The position numbers and the translations under genes were made by a program. Positions 1-11,596 of a stretch of DNA of 64,000 bases are shown here, piece by piece (positions within the stretch are counted from its first letter, which is position 1; every line of letters begins with the position of its first letter). This DNA is from Diphasiastrum complanatum. Taxonomy: Eukaryota; Streptophyta; Lycopodiopsida; Lycopodiales; Lycopodiaceae. The stretch lies in assembly GCA_029204225.1 (NCBI GenBank), contig CM055110.1, positions 40,378,923 through 40,442,922 of the forward strand, written 5' to 3'. A model generated the notes under the pieces. That model made no database searches, was not told the DNA's origin, and saw nothing but the letters and a program-made list of their open reading frames with translations.

Positions 1-208
1 TCTTGGAATTCATTAAACAAAAGCTTTACACTTGTCTACACTCTAATTGGCTACTCTATTTTGGCTCAATAGTGGCATTACAAGTGGAAATGCATAATTT
101 GCCATCTATGCCAAATTTATTCCTATCAACATCCTACACCTAGATGCTTGATGTAAAAAACATAAGACCCCTATATCTAACATAGATAATTTTTTTCAAT
201 TCTTCACA
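1..208 (-). repeat. 3' LTR of element B (partial)
   Basis: This stretch matches 10546-10685 followed by 15263-15348, which is the element's 5' LTR. It ends (plus view) in TTCTTCACA, i.e. the LTR starts TGTGAAGAATTG on the minus strand. It is followed at 209 by TCCTCCTAAAAAA, a reverse-complemented polypurine tract. Only the first ~208 bases of an LTR of roughly 740 bases are inside the window. Confidence 0.85.
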
Positions 209-225
209 TCCTCCTAAAAAATTAT

Positions 226-1765
226 CTATGAAGATTTGAGCATTGATCTTGATATAACTCCAAGATTAGATCTATGCTTGATGAAAGCACTTTTGCTCAA
301 AGGCTTAATGAGTAGATCGGCAATACAAGAGGATGAGTTGACATGTTCCAAATAGATTTCACCTCCAATAAGCTTTTCTCTCACAAAATGGTGTGCCACT
401 TCTATGTGCTTGCTTCTTGCATGAAATATGGGATTATTGGCAAGAGCTTGGGCCGAGATGTTATCACACTTGATCCTTGGTAGATCATCCTCCTTGATGC
501 ACTTTAGCTCCATTAATAACCTCTTGATCCAAAGCACTTCTTTGGTAGTTGTAGTGAGTGCTTTGTACTCGGCCTCACATGAAGAGAGAGATATAGTATC
601 TTGCTTTTTGGAAATCCAAGATATAAGATTGCCTCCAAGAAAGATAGTGTATGCACTAATAGACTTTCGATCCATCTTGTCACTTGCAAAGTCCGAATCT
701 GAGTAGCCAATAATGGATAGATCTTCACTTTTATAGAGTAGACCATAATCACAAGATGAAGATACATATCTTAAAATCCTCTTGGCCATCTTCCAATGAT
801 GGATCTTAGGATCTTGCATAAATTGACTTAATTTGTGCACACAAAAACTTAGATCGGGCCTAGTAATTGTAAGCCAAATCAAGGAGCCTACAAGACTCCT
901 AAAAAGTGTGATGTCCTCAGAGGATCTTTCATCACCTTTATTAGGATCTTTTACAATTTGCTCCATTGGAGTATCTATGCTCTTAGAACTTTCCATATGG
1001 AATTTTTTCAACATAGAGTGAGCATATCTAGATTGGCATATAAAGACATGATGTTCATAAAAATCAATTTCTAGGCCTAGGATGTAATGCATCTCTCCTA
1101 GATCTTGCATTTTAAACTCACATCCAAGTGCTAGGTTGGTTTCATCAACTAGCTTGATACAACTTCCACAAAGAATAATGTCATCAACATAAATTAGAAG
1201 AATGACAATATTGCTATCAACAAACTTTAGATACATGGAAGGATCATAGTCACTAAGAGTAAATCCTAGTGAGATAAGAAAAGAGTTAAGTCTTGAATAC
1301 CATGATCTTGGTGCTTGCTTGAGTCCATAAAGACTTTTGAAGAGCAAGCACACTTTGGACTCATCCTTGATGAATCCTTGAGGTTGTTCCATATAGATCT
1401 CCTCCTCAAGATAACCATTTAGAAAAGCATTGGATACATCTAATTGGAACACCTTCCACTTGAAAAAACAAGCAATAGAAATAAGAATTCTTATTGTCAC
1501 CATCTTTGCAGCGGGTGCAAAGTTCTCCTCATAATCAAGACCATGGATTTGAGCAAAATCCTTTGGCACATAATCTTGCTTTATGCTTGTTGATGGTGCC
1601 ATCATGATTGAACTTGATCCGAAATACCCACTTGCAACCAATCACATGCTTGTTGGATGGAGGATCCACAAGCTCCCAAGTATTGTTGGTGATCAATGCA
1701 TCATACTCTTGCTTCATGGCATCATACCACTCCTTGGTATTGAGTGCCTCTTGTACATTCTTTGG
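226..1765 (-). pseudogene. pol: Element B pol, RT and RNase H part
   Basis: Minus-strand reverse transcriptase and RNase H. The main open stretch (226-1641) has the RT motif QLDVSNAFLNG, the active-site YVDD at about residues 151-154 and LYGLKQAPRSWYSRL. The RNase H acidic motif YSDSDFA, SSCEAEYKAL and the C-terminal HIEVAHHFVREK follow. A single frameshift near 1570 separates it from the upstream connector (MKQEYDALITNNTWELV, up to 1717). The upstream part of pol continues at 6827, on the far side of inserted element A. All catalytic motifs are still readable, so decay is modest. It ends just before the polypurine tract. Confidence 0.88.
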
Positions 1766-2585
1766 TGCGAGAAATTGGCAAAAATCTAGCTTGGTATTTT
1801 TTATGATAGAAGTTTGTAAGTGAATCTCACATGTGTGGAGGATGTTCCCACGTGTGGAGAATTGTAAAGTAAATCAAAATGTTTGATATAGGGGTCTCAT
1901 AGAATTTCATACTCAAGCATTTAGGTGTAGGATGTTGATAGGGTCAAATTTGGCATAGATGGCAAATTATCCATTTCCACTTGTAATGCCACTATTGAGC
2001 CAAAATAGAGTAGGAGGCCAAACTTGTGCCAATTAGAGTGTAGACAAGTGTAATGCTTTTGTTTGATGAAGTTTAAGAGGTCCAATAGGATTTAGAGGTG
2101 GAACCATGTGTGGTCCAATAGGAATTTGAGGTGTGCTAGTCCAATAGAATTTAGAGGTGCATGGATCAATGGTCCAATAGGATTAAGAGGTGGCAAAGTG
2201 TGATCCAATCATAGTTAAGCATAGTGGTAGCTCATGAATCTCCTAATATCATTGTACTCCTCATTTTGGATCTAATTGATTTTGAGATTGAGTGGATTTT
2301 GAGTGTCATTGAATTTCTAGTTTTCTCTCTCTACCCGAGAGCTCATGATGGTTTTTCTCTCTCTACACAAGGAGAGCAGCTTGTTTTTACTTAGAATACT
2401 TTTGGAATACTTCCCACACATGTGAGTGAGAGTTGGAAGTGATTGAATGCATGTAGTAGTGTGTTTTTGCCATAGAATCAAAGATAGATCTTGAATCTCA
2501 ATCTAGTCTTGATCTTAGTGCATCTACACACCTTAGGAGATCACAAGTACATGTAGTGGACAATCCACACATGTGAAATTCAACA
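1766..2585 (+). repeat. 5' LTR of element A
   Basis: 820-bp LTR starting TGCGAGAAATTGGC and ending in TTCAACA immediately before the PBS. It contains CCCACGTGTGG near its start and ACACATGTGAG and ACACATGTGAAA near its end. Its partner copy is 6000-6826. Confidence 0.93.
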
Positions 2586-2598
2586 TGGTATCAGAGCC
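2586..2598 (+). promoter_or_regulatory. Primer-binding site of element A
   Basis: TGGTATCAGAGCC directly abuts the 5' LTR. It is the classic plant copia PBS, complementary to the 3' end of initiator tRNA-Met, and primes minus-strand cDNA synthesis. Confidence 0.95.
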
Positions 2599-3343
2599 TA
2601 CCTAAGGTTACCATGCATTTTGATCCATCTAAGTGAAAAAAATTTCATCAATCTTGAGCTAGAAGTTGTCAAGGCCCATTTTCCTAGCTATCTTGTTCAA
2701 TCTTGGATCAAAAGAGATAAAAAAGACATTGATTGGGTCTAACCTGGTACTGTACAGAATCAGGTGCTCAGACACATGTGAGGAACATCCAATTTCAGTT
2801 TGGAAGTTCTCTCTCATGTTTGATCCATTTATCTTGCTTGATAGCTTGTTTTGAAGCCCTTTTTGTCTAGTTTCTGATGCAATCAGTTTCATTCCATTTG
2901 GTTGAGCCAATCAAAAGTTATAAGCTTTTGAAGAGGGTTAGGTAGGGCACCTAGACCTGGGTGGACACATTTGGTTTGGTCAAGAGATTGCTTGGTTGAT
3001 CCAAAATCACAGTTGTATGCTTGCCAATCTCATCTATATGTGATCTAGGCACTGTTTTGAGATCTTAGCCATTTTGTTTCATGCAATATCATTGTATTTG
3101 AGTCAAATTTGGTTTCTTAGAGTAATTCACACGTGCGAAGAGTGTTTGATCCTAACTTTGCCCATACTCCATCATTTGATGTGAAGTAGATCTAGTTTTG
3201 GAGAGCTTGAGATAGCTAGTGAGAATCATCTCACAGTTTGTTGCAAGATCTTGCATAGGAGATGGTAGCACACCATTATTGGATCCTATAGTGAGAGAGA
3301 AGCAACATTTTTTGTTCATCACTTTTATTTATCTCCACTTTAC
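2599..3343 (+). other. Untranslated leader of element A
   Basis: About 745 bases between PBS and gag with no long frame. It is homologous to the leader of element B on the opposite strand (9277-10019), including the stretch around CTAGCTATCTTGTTCAATC. Packaging signals would be expected here, but none can be assigned by reading. Confidence 0.7.
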
Positions 3344-4730
3344 ATGACTTCAATGAGTTCATACTTGCTGCAACCAAGTGAGAGATTGTCTACTTCCAAT
3401 TATTCAATATGGAAGTTGAGGATGGAGTCCATCTTCCCAAGATGTGATGGACATTGTACTTGGGATTGAGGAGGGGCCTCAAGTCCTTCAAGAAGTACAA
3501 AAATACAAGAAGAGGGCTAGGATGGCTCTCCACTACATTAAGATGAATGTCTCTAATGAGATATTGAGGGAGATTGGTGATTGTTCTACATTTAAGGAAG
3601 CTTGGGATTGTCTAAAGTCCATCTATGAGGCTAAGAACACCTCTAGACTCCTCACTCTTAGAAATCATATCTTCCAAAGTAGTCAAAAGAGTGATGAGAG
3701 TGCATCTAGTTATGTTTTGAGAGTCAAGGATATTCATAGGGAGCTTGCATGTATTGGTGACTCAATCAATCAAAGTGAGCTAGTCCAAGTCATTTTCAAT
3801 GGCTTGAGAGATGAATATGACAACCTTGTCCAATCCTATGCCATTAAGGAGGAGCTACCAAGTTTGGAGGCCCTTCAAAGTGTGCTTATTTCTGAAGAAT
3901 CAAGACAAGAGTACAAACTCTTGAGGATGGACAAGCTATCACTCACTCATGATGATGACAAAGTTCTATTTGACAAGCACAAAGAGAGGAGTAAGAAGCA
4001 ACACCATCACTTCTCTAATGACAAAGCTAAAGACCAAGATGAAGAGGAGGAGGAGGATATCTCTCATGCTTCTACTTCAAATCTCAAGAAGAAGAAGATC
4101 AAGTGCTTTTATTGTGGCAAAAAAGGCCATTATGCCACCAATTGCTTCAAGAAGAGGAATCAACTCAATCAAGCGAACATCACCAATGAGAAAGAAGACT
4201 ATATTGCAAGTGATGGAGAAGGCTCTCTTATGGCATCAAGCTTCTCCTCTTCCACCTTCAACAAGGATGACTCATGGTATATTGATAGTGGAGCATCTTC
4301 ACATATGTGTGGCTCCAAGCACTTTTTTTCATCTATTTTGCCTTATGATGGAGTTAAGAAGACCATATACTTTGCAAGTAAGCATGAGTGCAATATTGAA
4401 GGAGTAGGGATTATTCCCTTGAAGCTTGCATCTTCTAAAGATCTCTTTCTCAACAATGTTCTTTTTGTCCCAAATCTTACAAAGAACATCTTAAGTGTTG
4501 ACAATTGTGTGATCAAGAAGGATGGTGAGATCCTTGCATATGGATCAAGATTTGAAGGCATCTACAAATTGAATCCAATGAGAGTGCAAACTCTCTTGAT
4601 GTTTCTTATATGTCCAATATTTCAAAGGAGGATGATCACACAAGATGCTCATATCTTCTCTCTTCAAGTATTATGGTGTATGATTATTCCTTATTATTCA
4701 AAGCATATGTTGAGAAGAAATTCTCATTGA
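3344..4730 (+). pseudogene. gag: Element A gag-protease
   Basis: Copia Gag and aspartic protease. An ATG at 3344 begins a Gag N-terminus like that of element B (..QPSERLSTSNYSIWKLRMES). A small indel near 3440 breaks the frame, which then stays open from 3444 to 4730 (428 codons). Counting from 3444, the nucleocapsid zinc knuckle CFYCGKKGHYATNC is at about residues 221-234 and the protease motif WYIDSGASSHM has its Asp near 281. An acidic/basic linker lies before the knuckle. After protease the frame runs out into sequence unlike Gag-Pol because of a frameshift. Gag would form virus-like particles in the cytoplasm. The single indel is the only clear lesion in gag. Confidence 0.85.
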
Positions 4731-4882
4731 AGATCAAAGCTTTGAGGAGTATTGGAGCTCTTGAAGGAATAGCACCATATGAAGCTTTATTCAAGATGAA
4801 GCCTAAGGTTGATCACCTTAGTGAACTTGGTAGTGCTTGCTTGCTTTGCACATATTCCCTTGGAAACAAGGAGGAAGGATGA
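4610..4882 (+). pseudogene. Element A integrase remnant with the catalytic core deleted
   Basis: In a frame offset by +2 from gag, the segment reads the integrase stretch ..LLFKAYVEKKFSLKIKALRS and then jumps to ..YEALFKMKPKVDHL. In elements B and E these two pieces are separated by roughly 100 residues that include the D-35-E catalytic residues. The core is therefore missing. A further 1-nt shift near 4840 returns to the gag frame, where the open tail begins. Confidence 0.75.
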
Positions 4883-5876
4883 TCCAAGCTCATGGATCAT
4901 GATTGGATACTCATCCATCAAGGAGGCCTTTAGTGTCTTTACACTCTCTATTTCAAAAGTGATTGTGAATAGAGATGTCACATTGCATGAAGATTCAATC
5001 TTGGAAGTGGCCGAGATCAAGGCTTCTCAAGAAGCATCACAAGTTATCCTTTTTGAAGGTATTCAAGTTATGATGGGGCCAATGTGTGAGGAGGAGTTTC
5101 TTCTTCATACGATTTCAAGAAGATCTTCAAGATGCATGGCCGAGTCTTTATGGCTCACCTTACATGGCAAAGAGGGGCATCTTTCATGTTGTATCTACTA
5201 CAACACATTCATATATGCTTATCTTCCTTTGCTTGAAATGCTATCTTGCTTCATTGAATTTTTTGGATCTCAAAGTTCAAGAAAAGCTATACTAGTTTTG
5301 TATGATGCTTATGGTATGGACATGTTTCTTGTCATTATTCACTTAGATGTGTTTCCAATATTTTTTGAAAGCAAGATATTGTATTGTCAAAAGTATGCTC
5401 TTGGTTCTAGTAAGAACAAGATTGAGCTTGGTACTCCCTTTTTTGAAAATCATGTTTTCACATGTTTTGAGGCAAATTGTAAACTCCTCTTGAGATTAAG
5501 TGAAGCATCCAAAGTGGACACTTACATCCTTGAGAGAGTAACTAGCCTAAAAAAGATCAAGATAGTCTTTGATATCAAGATTAGATCCATCATGGATATA
5601 GTTCATTATATGTGGACTAGTCAAGCTAGAAAGCATAATCTTGATAATCATCATTGTTTCACATCTTATGATCTTGATCTCCATGATCCTTATGAGGCTT
5701 GGAAGCCTCAGATTTCTCTATTTATGGTGCATCCACCATGCAAGTGGAACTTTCAAAGCAAAGATCATCATCAAGCATGGAGGAAGCCCATGATCATAGT
5801 GGCATATTGGTGGAGCACTCTTCAAAGGCATTGGCAAGAGATCTCTACCAAAGAGATCTTATCATGGATATGGTGA
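4809..5876 (+). CDS. RT-less open 'tail' frame of element A
   Basis: A 355-codon open frame in the same phase as gag. Residues ~11-62 match the integrase C-terminal region of B and E (CFAHIPLETRRKDDPSS, ..VIVNRDV..HED). Residues ~103-115 recall the RRSxRxxAEPxRLT connector. Residues ~142-168 align without gaps to the start of RT (E..S.F.E...S..R.A..V.YDA). A CQKYALG...IE.GTP segment then recalls the region after RT. The RT core with YVDD is missing and the rest is strongly eroded, yet there is no stop. It could be a relic that stayed open by chance or a frame kept by selection. No function can be assigned. Confidence 0.6.
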   Translation: MITLVNLVVLACFAHIPLETRRKDDPSSWIMIGYSSIKEAFSVFTLSISKVIVNRDVTLHEDSILEVAEIKASQEASQVILFEGIQVMMGPMCEEEFLLHTISRRSSRCMAESLWLTLHGKEGHLSCCIYYNTFIYAYLPLLEMLSCFIEFFGSQSSRKAILVLYDAYGMDMFLVIIHLDVFPIFFESKILYCQKYALGSSKNKIELGTPFFENHVFTCFEANCKLLLRLSEASKVDTYILERVTSLKKIKIVFDIKIRSIMDIVHYMWTSQARKHNLDNHHCFTSYDLDLHDPYEAWKPQISLFMVHPPCKWNFQSKDHHQAWRKPMIIVAYWWSTLQRHWQEISTKEILSWIW

Positions 5877-5999
5877 GGGTGCTGCTATGATGGATCCCTT
5901 GGCTGATCTTCACTTCTTATGCATACCAAAGGATCCACTCAAAAATATTTACAAACTTCTCAAGTGATCTAGTACCTTTCCAAGCTATTTTTTGAGGAG

Positions 6000-6826
6000 T
6001 GTGAGAAATTGGCGAAAATCTAGCTTGGTATTTTTTATGATAGAAGTTTGTAAGTGAATCTCACATGTGTGGAGGATGTTCCCACGTGTGGAGAATTGTA
6101 AAGTAAATCAAAATGTTTGATATAGGGGTCTCATAGAATTTCATAGTCAAGCATTTAGGTGTAGGATGTTGATAGGGTCAAATTTGGCATAGATGGCAAA
6201 TTATCCATTTCCACTTGTAATGCCACTATTGAGCCAAAATAGAGTAGGAGGCCAAACTTGTTCCAATTAGAGTGTAGACAAGTGTAATGATTGTGTTTGA
6301 TGAAGTTTAAGAGGTCCAATAGGATTTAGAGGTGGAACCATGTGTGATCCAATAGGAATTTGAGGTGTGCTTGAATATAGTCCAATAGAATTTAGAGGTG
6401 CATGGATCAATGGTCCAATAGGAGGAAGAGGTGGCAAAGTGTGATCCAATCATAGTTAAGCATAGTGGTAGCTCATGAATCTCCTAATATCATTGTACTC
6501 ATCATTTTGGATCTAATTGATTTTGAGATTGAGTGGATTTTGAGTGTCATTGAATTTCTAGTTTTCTCTCTCTACCTGAGAGCTCATGATGGTTTTTCTC
6601 TCTCTACCCAAGGAGAGCAGCTTGTTTCTACTTAGAATACTTTTGGAATACTTTCCACACATGTGAGTGAGAGTTGGAAGTGATTGAATGCATGTAGTAG
6701 TGTGTTTTTGACATAGAATCAAAGATAGATCTTGAATCTCAATCTAGTCTTGATCTTGGTCCATCTACACACCTTAGGAGATCACAAGTACATGTAGTGG
6801 ACAATCCACACATGTGAAATTCAACA
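6000..6826 (+). repeat. 3' LTR of element A
   Basis: 827-bp LTR starting TGTGAGAAATTGGC right after the polypurine stretch TTTTTTGAGGAG (5987-5999) and ending TTCAACA. It matches 1766-2585 with about 17 substitutions and an extra 7 bases near 6370. Confidence 0.93.
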
Positions 6827-7277
6827 TTTTGCTCTTCATGAGAGACATAAAAAACATAATTAGTGGAATCAAGATCCACTTGTTTGCCTTTGTCATCATA
6901 TGAGAGCCTCTTAGGCTCGGATCTATCTCTCATGGATCTTCTTGGTGAAAAAAAATCTGAGGAGAGTCTTCTTCAAATCTCGACCCCATCACATCATGAT
7001 TATCTTCAAGATCAATAATTGATGATGCATCCATAGATTTCTTGATCTTGGCCTCTTCAAAAGATGAGTGTTGATCTTCATGAAAGACAACATCTCTACT
7101 TTCAATAACTTGAGAAGTAGAGAGTATAAAGACTCTATAGGCCTTTTTGGTGGATGAGTATCCAACCATGATCCCTTTGCATGCACTAGGATCTTGCTTC
7201 TTCCTTGTTTCCAAGGGAATATGGACAAAGCATAGGCATCCAAAAACTCTAAGGTGATCAACCTTAGGCTTCTTCAA
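6827..7277 (-). pseudogene. Element B integrase C-terminal region and connector
   Basis: Minus-strand continuation of B pol on the far side of insertion A. The frame from 7277 reads KPKVDHLRVFGCLCFVHIPL, ETRKKQDPSACKGIMVGYSS and ..VIESRDVVFHEDQ, which is the C-terminal integrase region of copia. The RSEPKRLSYDDKGKQV connector (6739-6933 frame) follows, after a frameshift near 6930. A overlaps the last codons of the connector frame at 6827. Confidence 0.85.
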
Positions 7278-9276
7278 AAATAAGATTTAGGTGACTTTCC
7301 TCCAAGAGCTATATGTGGGAGCCTATTGCAAAGATAATTTGCACAATTAATGGCTTCTCCCCAAAAATCTTTGGGCGAAGATGCCTCAATTCTCATAGAT
7401 TTTGCACATTCACATAGAGATCTATTCTTTCTCTCGGCCACTCCATTTTGAGATGGAGAGTAGGCACAAGAAAACTCTCTTTTAATGCCTTCAAGCTCAC
7501 AAAAATCTTGAAATTTATTAGAGATATATTCACCACCTCCATCACTTCTAAGAGCTTTAATCTTGAATGAGAATTGCTTCTCTACATAGGCTTTGAAAAT
7601 AAGGAAATGATCAAACACCATAGATTTAGAAGCAAGAAGATATATCCAAGTGAATCTTGTGTAATCATCAATGAAAGTAACAAAACAAGTGGCTCCTCCC
7701 TTGCTTGTAGTTGATGAGAAATGCACATCCGAGTGGATTAACTCCAAAGGATGCTTGCTTTTGATAGAAGATCTTGTAAATGGCTTTTTGTGAGGTTTAG
7801 CAATAGCACAAGTCTCACAAGGCTTGATTTCCTTGGAGAGTGACTTTGGAAAGCCAATAGCTTTGGCTTCTTTGATCATACAGAGCATGGATTTGTAGTT
7901 GGGATGTCCCAACCTCCTATGCCATAATTCCTCCATAGAGAGCTTGTTCACAAGAGCAACATTACAAGCATTCACATACTCATTTGGATCTAGTTTATAG
8001 ATGCCACCAAATCTAGATCCTAATGCAAGTATCTCATCATTCTTCTTGATAGTGCAAGTATCAACATTGAATTTTACATCAAGGCCATTATCAAGCAATT
8101 GGCCAACACTAATAAGATTCTTGGTAAGCTTAGGTACATAAAGAACTTTAGAGAGAGAAAGAACTTTAGAGGATGCAAGCTTCAAGGGAATGTTCCCTAT
8201 GCCGTCAATAGGACACTCAAAATCATTTGCAGTGTATATTGATTTCTTGACTCCATCATAAGGTGCAATAGAAGAGAAAGAGTCCTTGGAGCTACACATA
8301 TGTGAAGAGGCTCCACTATCAATATACCATAGGTCGTCCTTCTTGAAAGGAGTAGATGAGAAACTAGAGACCATAAGAGATCCCTCTCCATCACTTGTAA
8401 TAGTGTCTTCCTTCTCATTACTAATGTTGGCTTGCTTGAGTTGATTCTTCTTCTTGAAGCAATTGGTGGCATAATGACCTTTCTTGCCACAATAAAAGCA
8501 CTTGATCTTCTTCTTCTTGAGCTTGGATGATGAAGCATTAGAGGAATAATCTTCCTCCTCATCTTTGTCTTTGGATTTGACTTTGTCCTTGCTTGAGGAT
8601 TGTTGATGTTGGTTCTTGCTCCTCCCTTTGTGCTTATCCTTGGCAAAGAGAGCTTTGTCATCATTATGAGTGAGAGAAAGCTTGTCCATCCTCAAGAGCT
8701 TGTACTCTTGTCTTGATTCTTCCAAAATTAGCACACTTTGGAGAGCCTCCAAACTTGGTAGCTCCTCCTTAATGGCATAGGATTGGACAAGGTTATCAAA
8801 TTCACTTCTCAAGCCATTGAGAATGACTTGAACTAGCTCATCTTGATTGATGGAATCACCAATACAAGCAAGTTCTCTATGAATATCTTTTACTCTCAAA
8901 ACATAACTAGATGCACTCTCATCACTCTTTTGGCTACTTTGAAAGATTTGATTCCTAAGAGTGAGAAGCCTAGATGTATTCTTAGCCTCATAGATAGCTT
9001 GAGACAATCCCAAGCTTCTTTGGTTGTTGTACAAGTACCTATCTCCCTCAATATCTCATTAGAGACATTCATCTTAATGTAGTGGAGAGCCATCCTAGCT
9101 CTCTTTTTGTATTTTTGAAGCTCTTGAAGAACTTGTGGTTATTCTTCAAGGCCAAGAACTATGTCCATTACGTCTTGAAGGATCAAGATGGACTCCATCC
9201 TCATTTTCCAAATTGAATAGTTTGAAGTGGTCAATCTTTCACTTGGTTCCAACAAGAATGAACCCATTGAAGACAT
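7274..9276 (-). pseudogene. gag-pol: Element B gag, protease and integrase core
   Basis: Gag starts at about 9276 (MSSMGSFLLEPSERL..). Frameshifts near 9140 and 9030 lead into a long open stretch, 9034-7274 (586 codons). In that stretch the zinc knuckle CFYCGKKGHYATNC is near residues 179-192 and the protease motif WYIDSGASSHM near 236-246. The integrase zinc-binding domain (LWHRRLGHPN..CETC) and the catalytic region (IHSDVH.., SDGGGEY.., SQNGVAERKNRS) follow. It is the best reference within the window for what element A has lost. Because of the frameshifts it cannot make a full polyprotein. Confidence 0.88.
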
Positions 9277-10019
9277 TTGAAGTGAAGAAAACTCAAATGA
9301 TGAACAATAAATGTTGCTACACACTCTCAATAGGATCCAATAGTAGAGTACTATCTCCTCCTATGAAATATCTTGCAACTATTTGTGAATTGATTCTTAC
9401 TAGCTACACAAATCTCTCTAACACAAGATCTATTTCACATCAAATGATGGAGTATAGGCAAAGTTAGGATCAAACACTCTTAGCACGTGTGAATTACTCT
9501 AAGAAACCAAATTTGACTCAAATACAATGATATTGCATGAAACAAAATGGCTAAGATCTCAAAATAGTGCCTAGATCACATATAGATGAGATTGGCAAGC
9601 ATACAACTGTGATTTTGGATCAACCAAGAAATCTCTTGACCAAACCAAATGTGTCCACCCAGGTCTAGGTGCCCTACCTAACCCTCTTCAAAAGCTTATA
9701 ACTTTTGATTGGCTCAACCAAATGGAATGAAACTGATTGCATCAAAAACTAGACAAAAATAGCTTCAAAACAAGCTATCAAGCAAGATAAATTGATCAAA
9801 CATGAGAGAGAACTTCCAAACTGAAATTGGATGTTCCTCACAGGTGTCTGAGCATCTGATTCTGTATAGTACCAGGTCAGACCCAATCAATGTCCTTTTG
9901 ATCTCTTTTGATTCATGATTGAACAAGATAGCTAGGAAAATGGGCCTTGACAACTTCTAGCTCAAGATTGATGAAATTTTTTTCACTTAGATGGATCAAA
10001 TGCATGGTAACCTTAGGTA
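9277..10019 (-). other. Untranslated leader of element B
   Basis: Non-coding stretch between gag start and PBS on the minus strand. It is similar along much of its length to the leader of element A (2599-3343 on plus), confirming that A and B belong to neighbouring families. Confidence 0.7.
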
Positions 10020-10032
10020 GGCTCTGATACCA
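10020..10032 (-). promoter_or_regulatory. Primer-binding site of element B
   Basis: GGCTCTGATACCA on plus (TGGTATCAGAGCC on minus), complementary to initiator tRNA-Met, directly next to the LTR boundary at 10033. Confidence 0.95.
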
Positions 10033-10685
10033 TGTTGAATTTCACACGTGTGGACTGTCCACTACATGTACTTGTGATCTCCTAAGGTGTGTAGATGCAC
10101 CAAGATCAAGACTAGATTGAGATTCAAAATCTATCTTTGAATCTATGGCAAAAACACACTACTACATGCATTCAATCACTTCCAAATCTCACTCACACGT
10201 GTGGGAACTATTCAAAAAATAATCTAAGTAAAAACAAGCTGCTCTCCTCGGGTAGAGAGAAAAAAAGCATCATGAGCTCTCGGGTAGAGAGAGAAAGCTA
10301 GAAATCCAATAACTTACAAAATCCATGAAATCACCAAATCAATTAGATCCAAAATGAGGAGTACAATGATACTAGTAGATCCACGAGCTACCACTATCCT
10401 TAACTATGATTGGACCATATTTTGTCACCTCTTGATCCTATTGGATCATTGATCCATGCACCTCTTAATTCTATTGGACTATATTCAAGCACACCTCAAT
10501 TTCCTATTGGACCTCACAAGGTTCCACCTCTAAATCCTATTGGAGCTCTTGCAATTCATTAAACAAAAGCTTTACACTTGTCTACACTCTAATTGGCATG
10601 TGTTTAGCCTCTTACTCTATTTTGGCTCAATAGTGGCATTACAAGTGGAAATGCATAATTTGCCATCTATGCCAAATTTCTTATC

Positions 10686-11387
10686 TGTGAAAGTACTGTA
10701 CTTTAGGACCATAAATGGATCTACAAAAGATCCACAAGAGTGATTGGATGCTTGCTTAACAATCTATCAAAAAAACTAGACACAAAAAAATTGATCTAGA
10801 TTGGCAATTTGACAAACAACAAGCATTAACAATCAAAAGCATTGATAAACATTGAAATACGAGCCCACACGTGTGTACTACAGGATGTAGTACGGCCTTC
10901 AACCTGAGAAACAAGTAGAAATTGATTTGGTTTCATTTGGATCACAAAAACTCAATGTACATAGTGAACTAGCTTGAGATTGCCAATGAGCTCCAAAAAT
11001 TTTCTATCTTCTCACTATGGAGAGAGGGAATACATAGCAAATTCGACTTCCTTCTTGAAGTTAGGTGGATTTCCAGCATGTAATAAGGAAGTTAACTCAC
11101 TCTCCTTGACCTAAAATGAAATCCTAGTCTATTTCCTAGAATTATGCTTGGTAGGTAGTTAGTTGGTCAAATTTTCACCTTAAACTTAGGTGTAGGTCCT
11201 ATAAAGTAGGGATGACCACCAAATAGACATGACCAACTCTCTCGACTTGACCTAACCTACATTAGGATGTGTTTCCCATGTGGCATCATGGCCTCACATG
11301 TGTGGGACCCACTTGTGTACACAATTTACACTATTCTACATGGTTTTTGATCAAGCTAGATTTGCCAATTTTTGGCAATTCTTCACA
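10686..11387 (-). repeat. 3' LTR of element C
   Basis: 702 bp. On plus it runs TGTGAAAGTACTGTAC ... CAATTCTTCACA and is followed by CTCCTCCTCAAATTTAGC, the reverse-complemented polypurine tract. It contains CCCACACGTGTGT and CTCACATGTGTGG. Confidence 0.93.
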
Positions 11388-11596
11388 CTCCTCCTCAAAT
11401 TTAGCTTGATCTATTTACAACTCTCTTGATAGATCAATGAAAGCTTTTAGAAGTGTCTAAAACATCCAGCTACAAAGAAGGAACATTTGAGACTCCAATA
11501 GAGAATGATGTCCATGAAGGACTTTCACCACCTCTTAGAGGATCCCTTAAAAGATGTTCCATAAATGTGTCTATATACATGTAGCACACTTCAAAA
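11388..11596 (-). other. Eroded 3' end of element C pol
   Basis: About 210 bases between the stop of the long frame and the LTR. It has no RNase H motifs. Only the polypurine tract at the LTR edge is recognisable. Confidence 0.6.

Larger units (their letters stand above)
1766..6826 (+). mobile_element. Non-autonomous Ty1/copia element A, inserted in B
   Basis: A 5.06-kb plus-strand element with TG...CA LTRs at both ends, a PBS right after the 5' LTR and a GAGGAG polypurine tract right before the 3' LTR. It lies in the integrase-RT connector of element B. The flanks are TTTGG (1761-1765) and TTTTG (6827-6831), a 5-bp target duplication with one mismatch. By eye the LTRs differ by about 17 substitutions and one 7-bp indel over ~820 bases. 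Gag and protease are present, but the integrase core and the RT core are missing, so it must have been mobilised in trans. Confidence 0.9.

Noticed and set aside
3949-4407. Arg-rich plus-strand frame
   Set aside because: Shadow of gag in another phase; the same shadow appears opposite B at 8197-8664 and in D at 19425-19715.
4809-5876. YDAY near residue 165 as a mutated YVDD box
   Set aside because: Gap-free alignment of the preceding 20 residues puts it at the EYDAL site at the start of RT, so the YVDD core is deleted rather than mutated.
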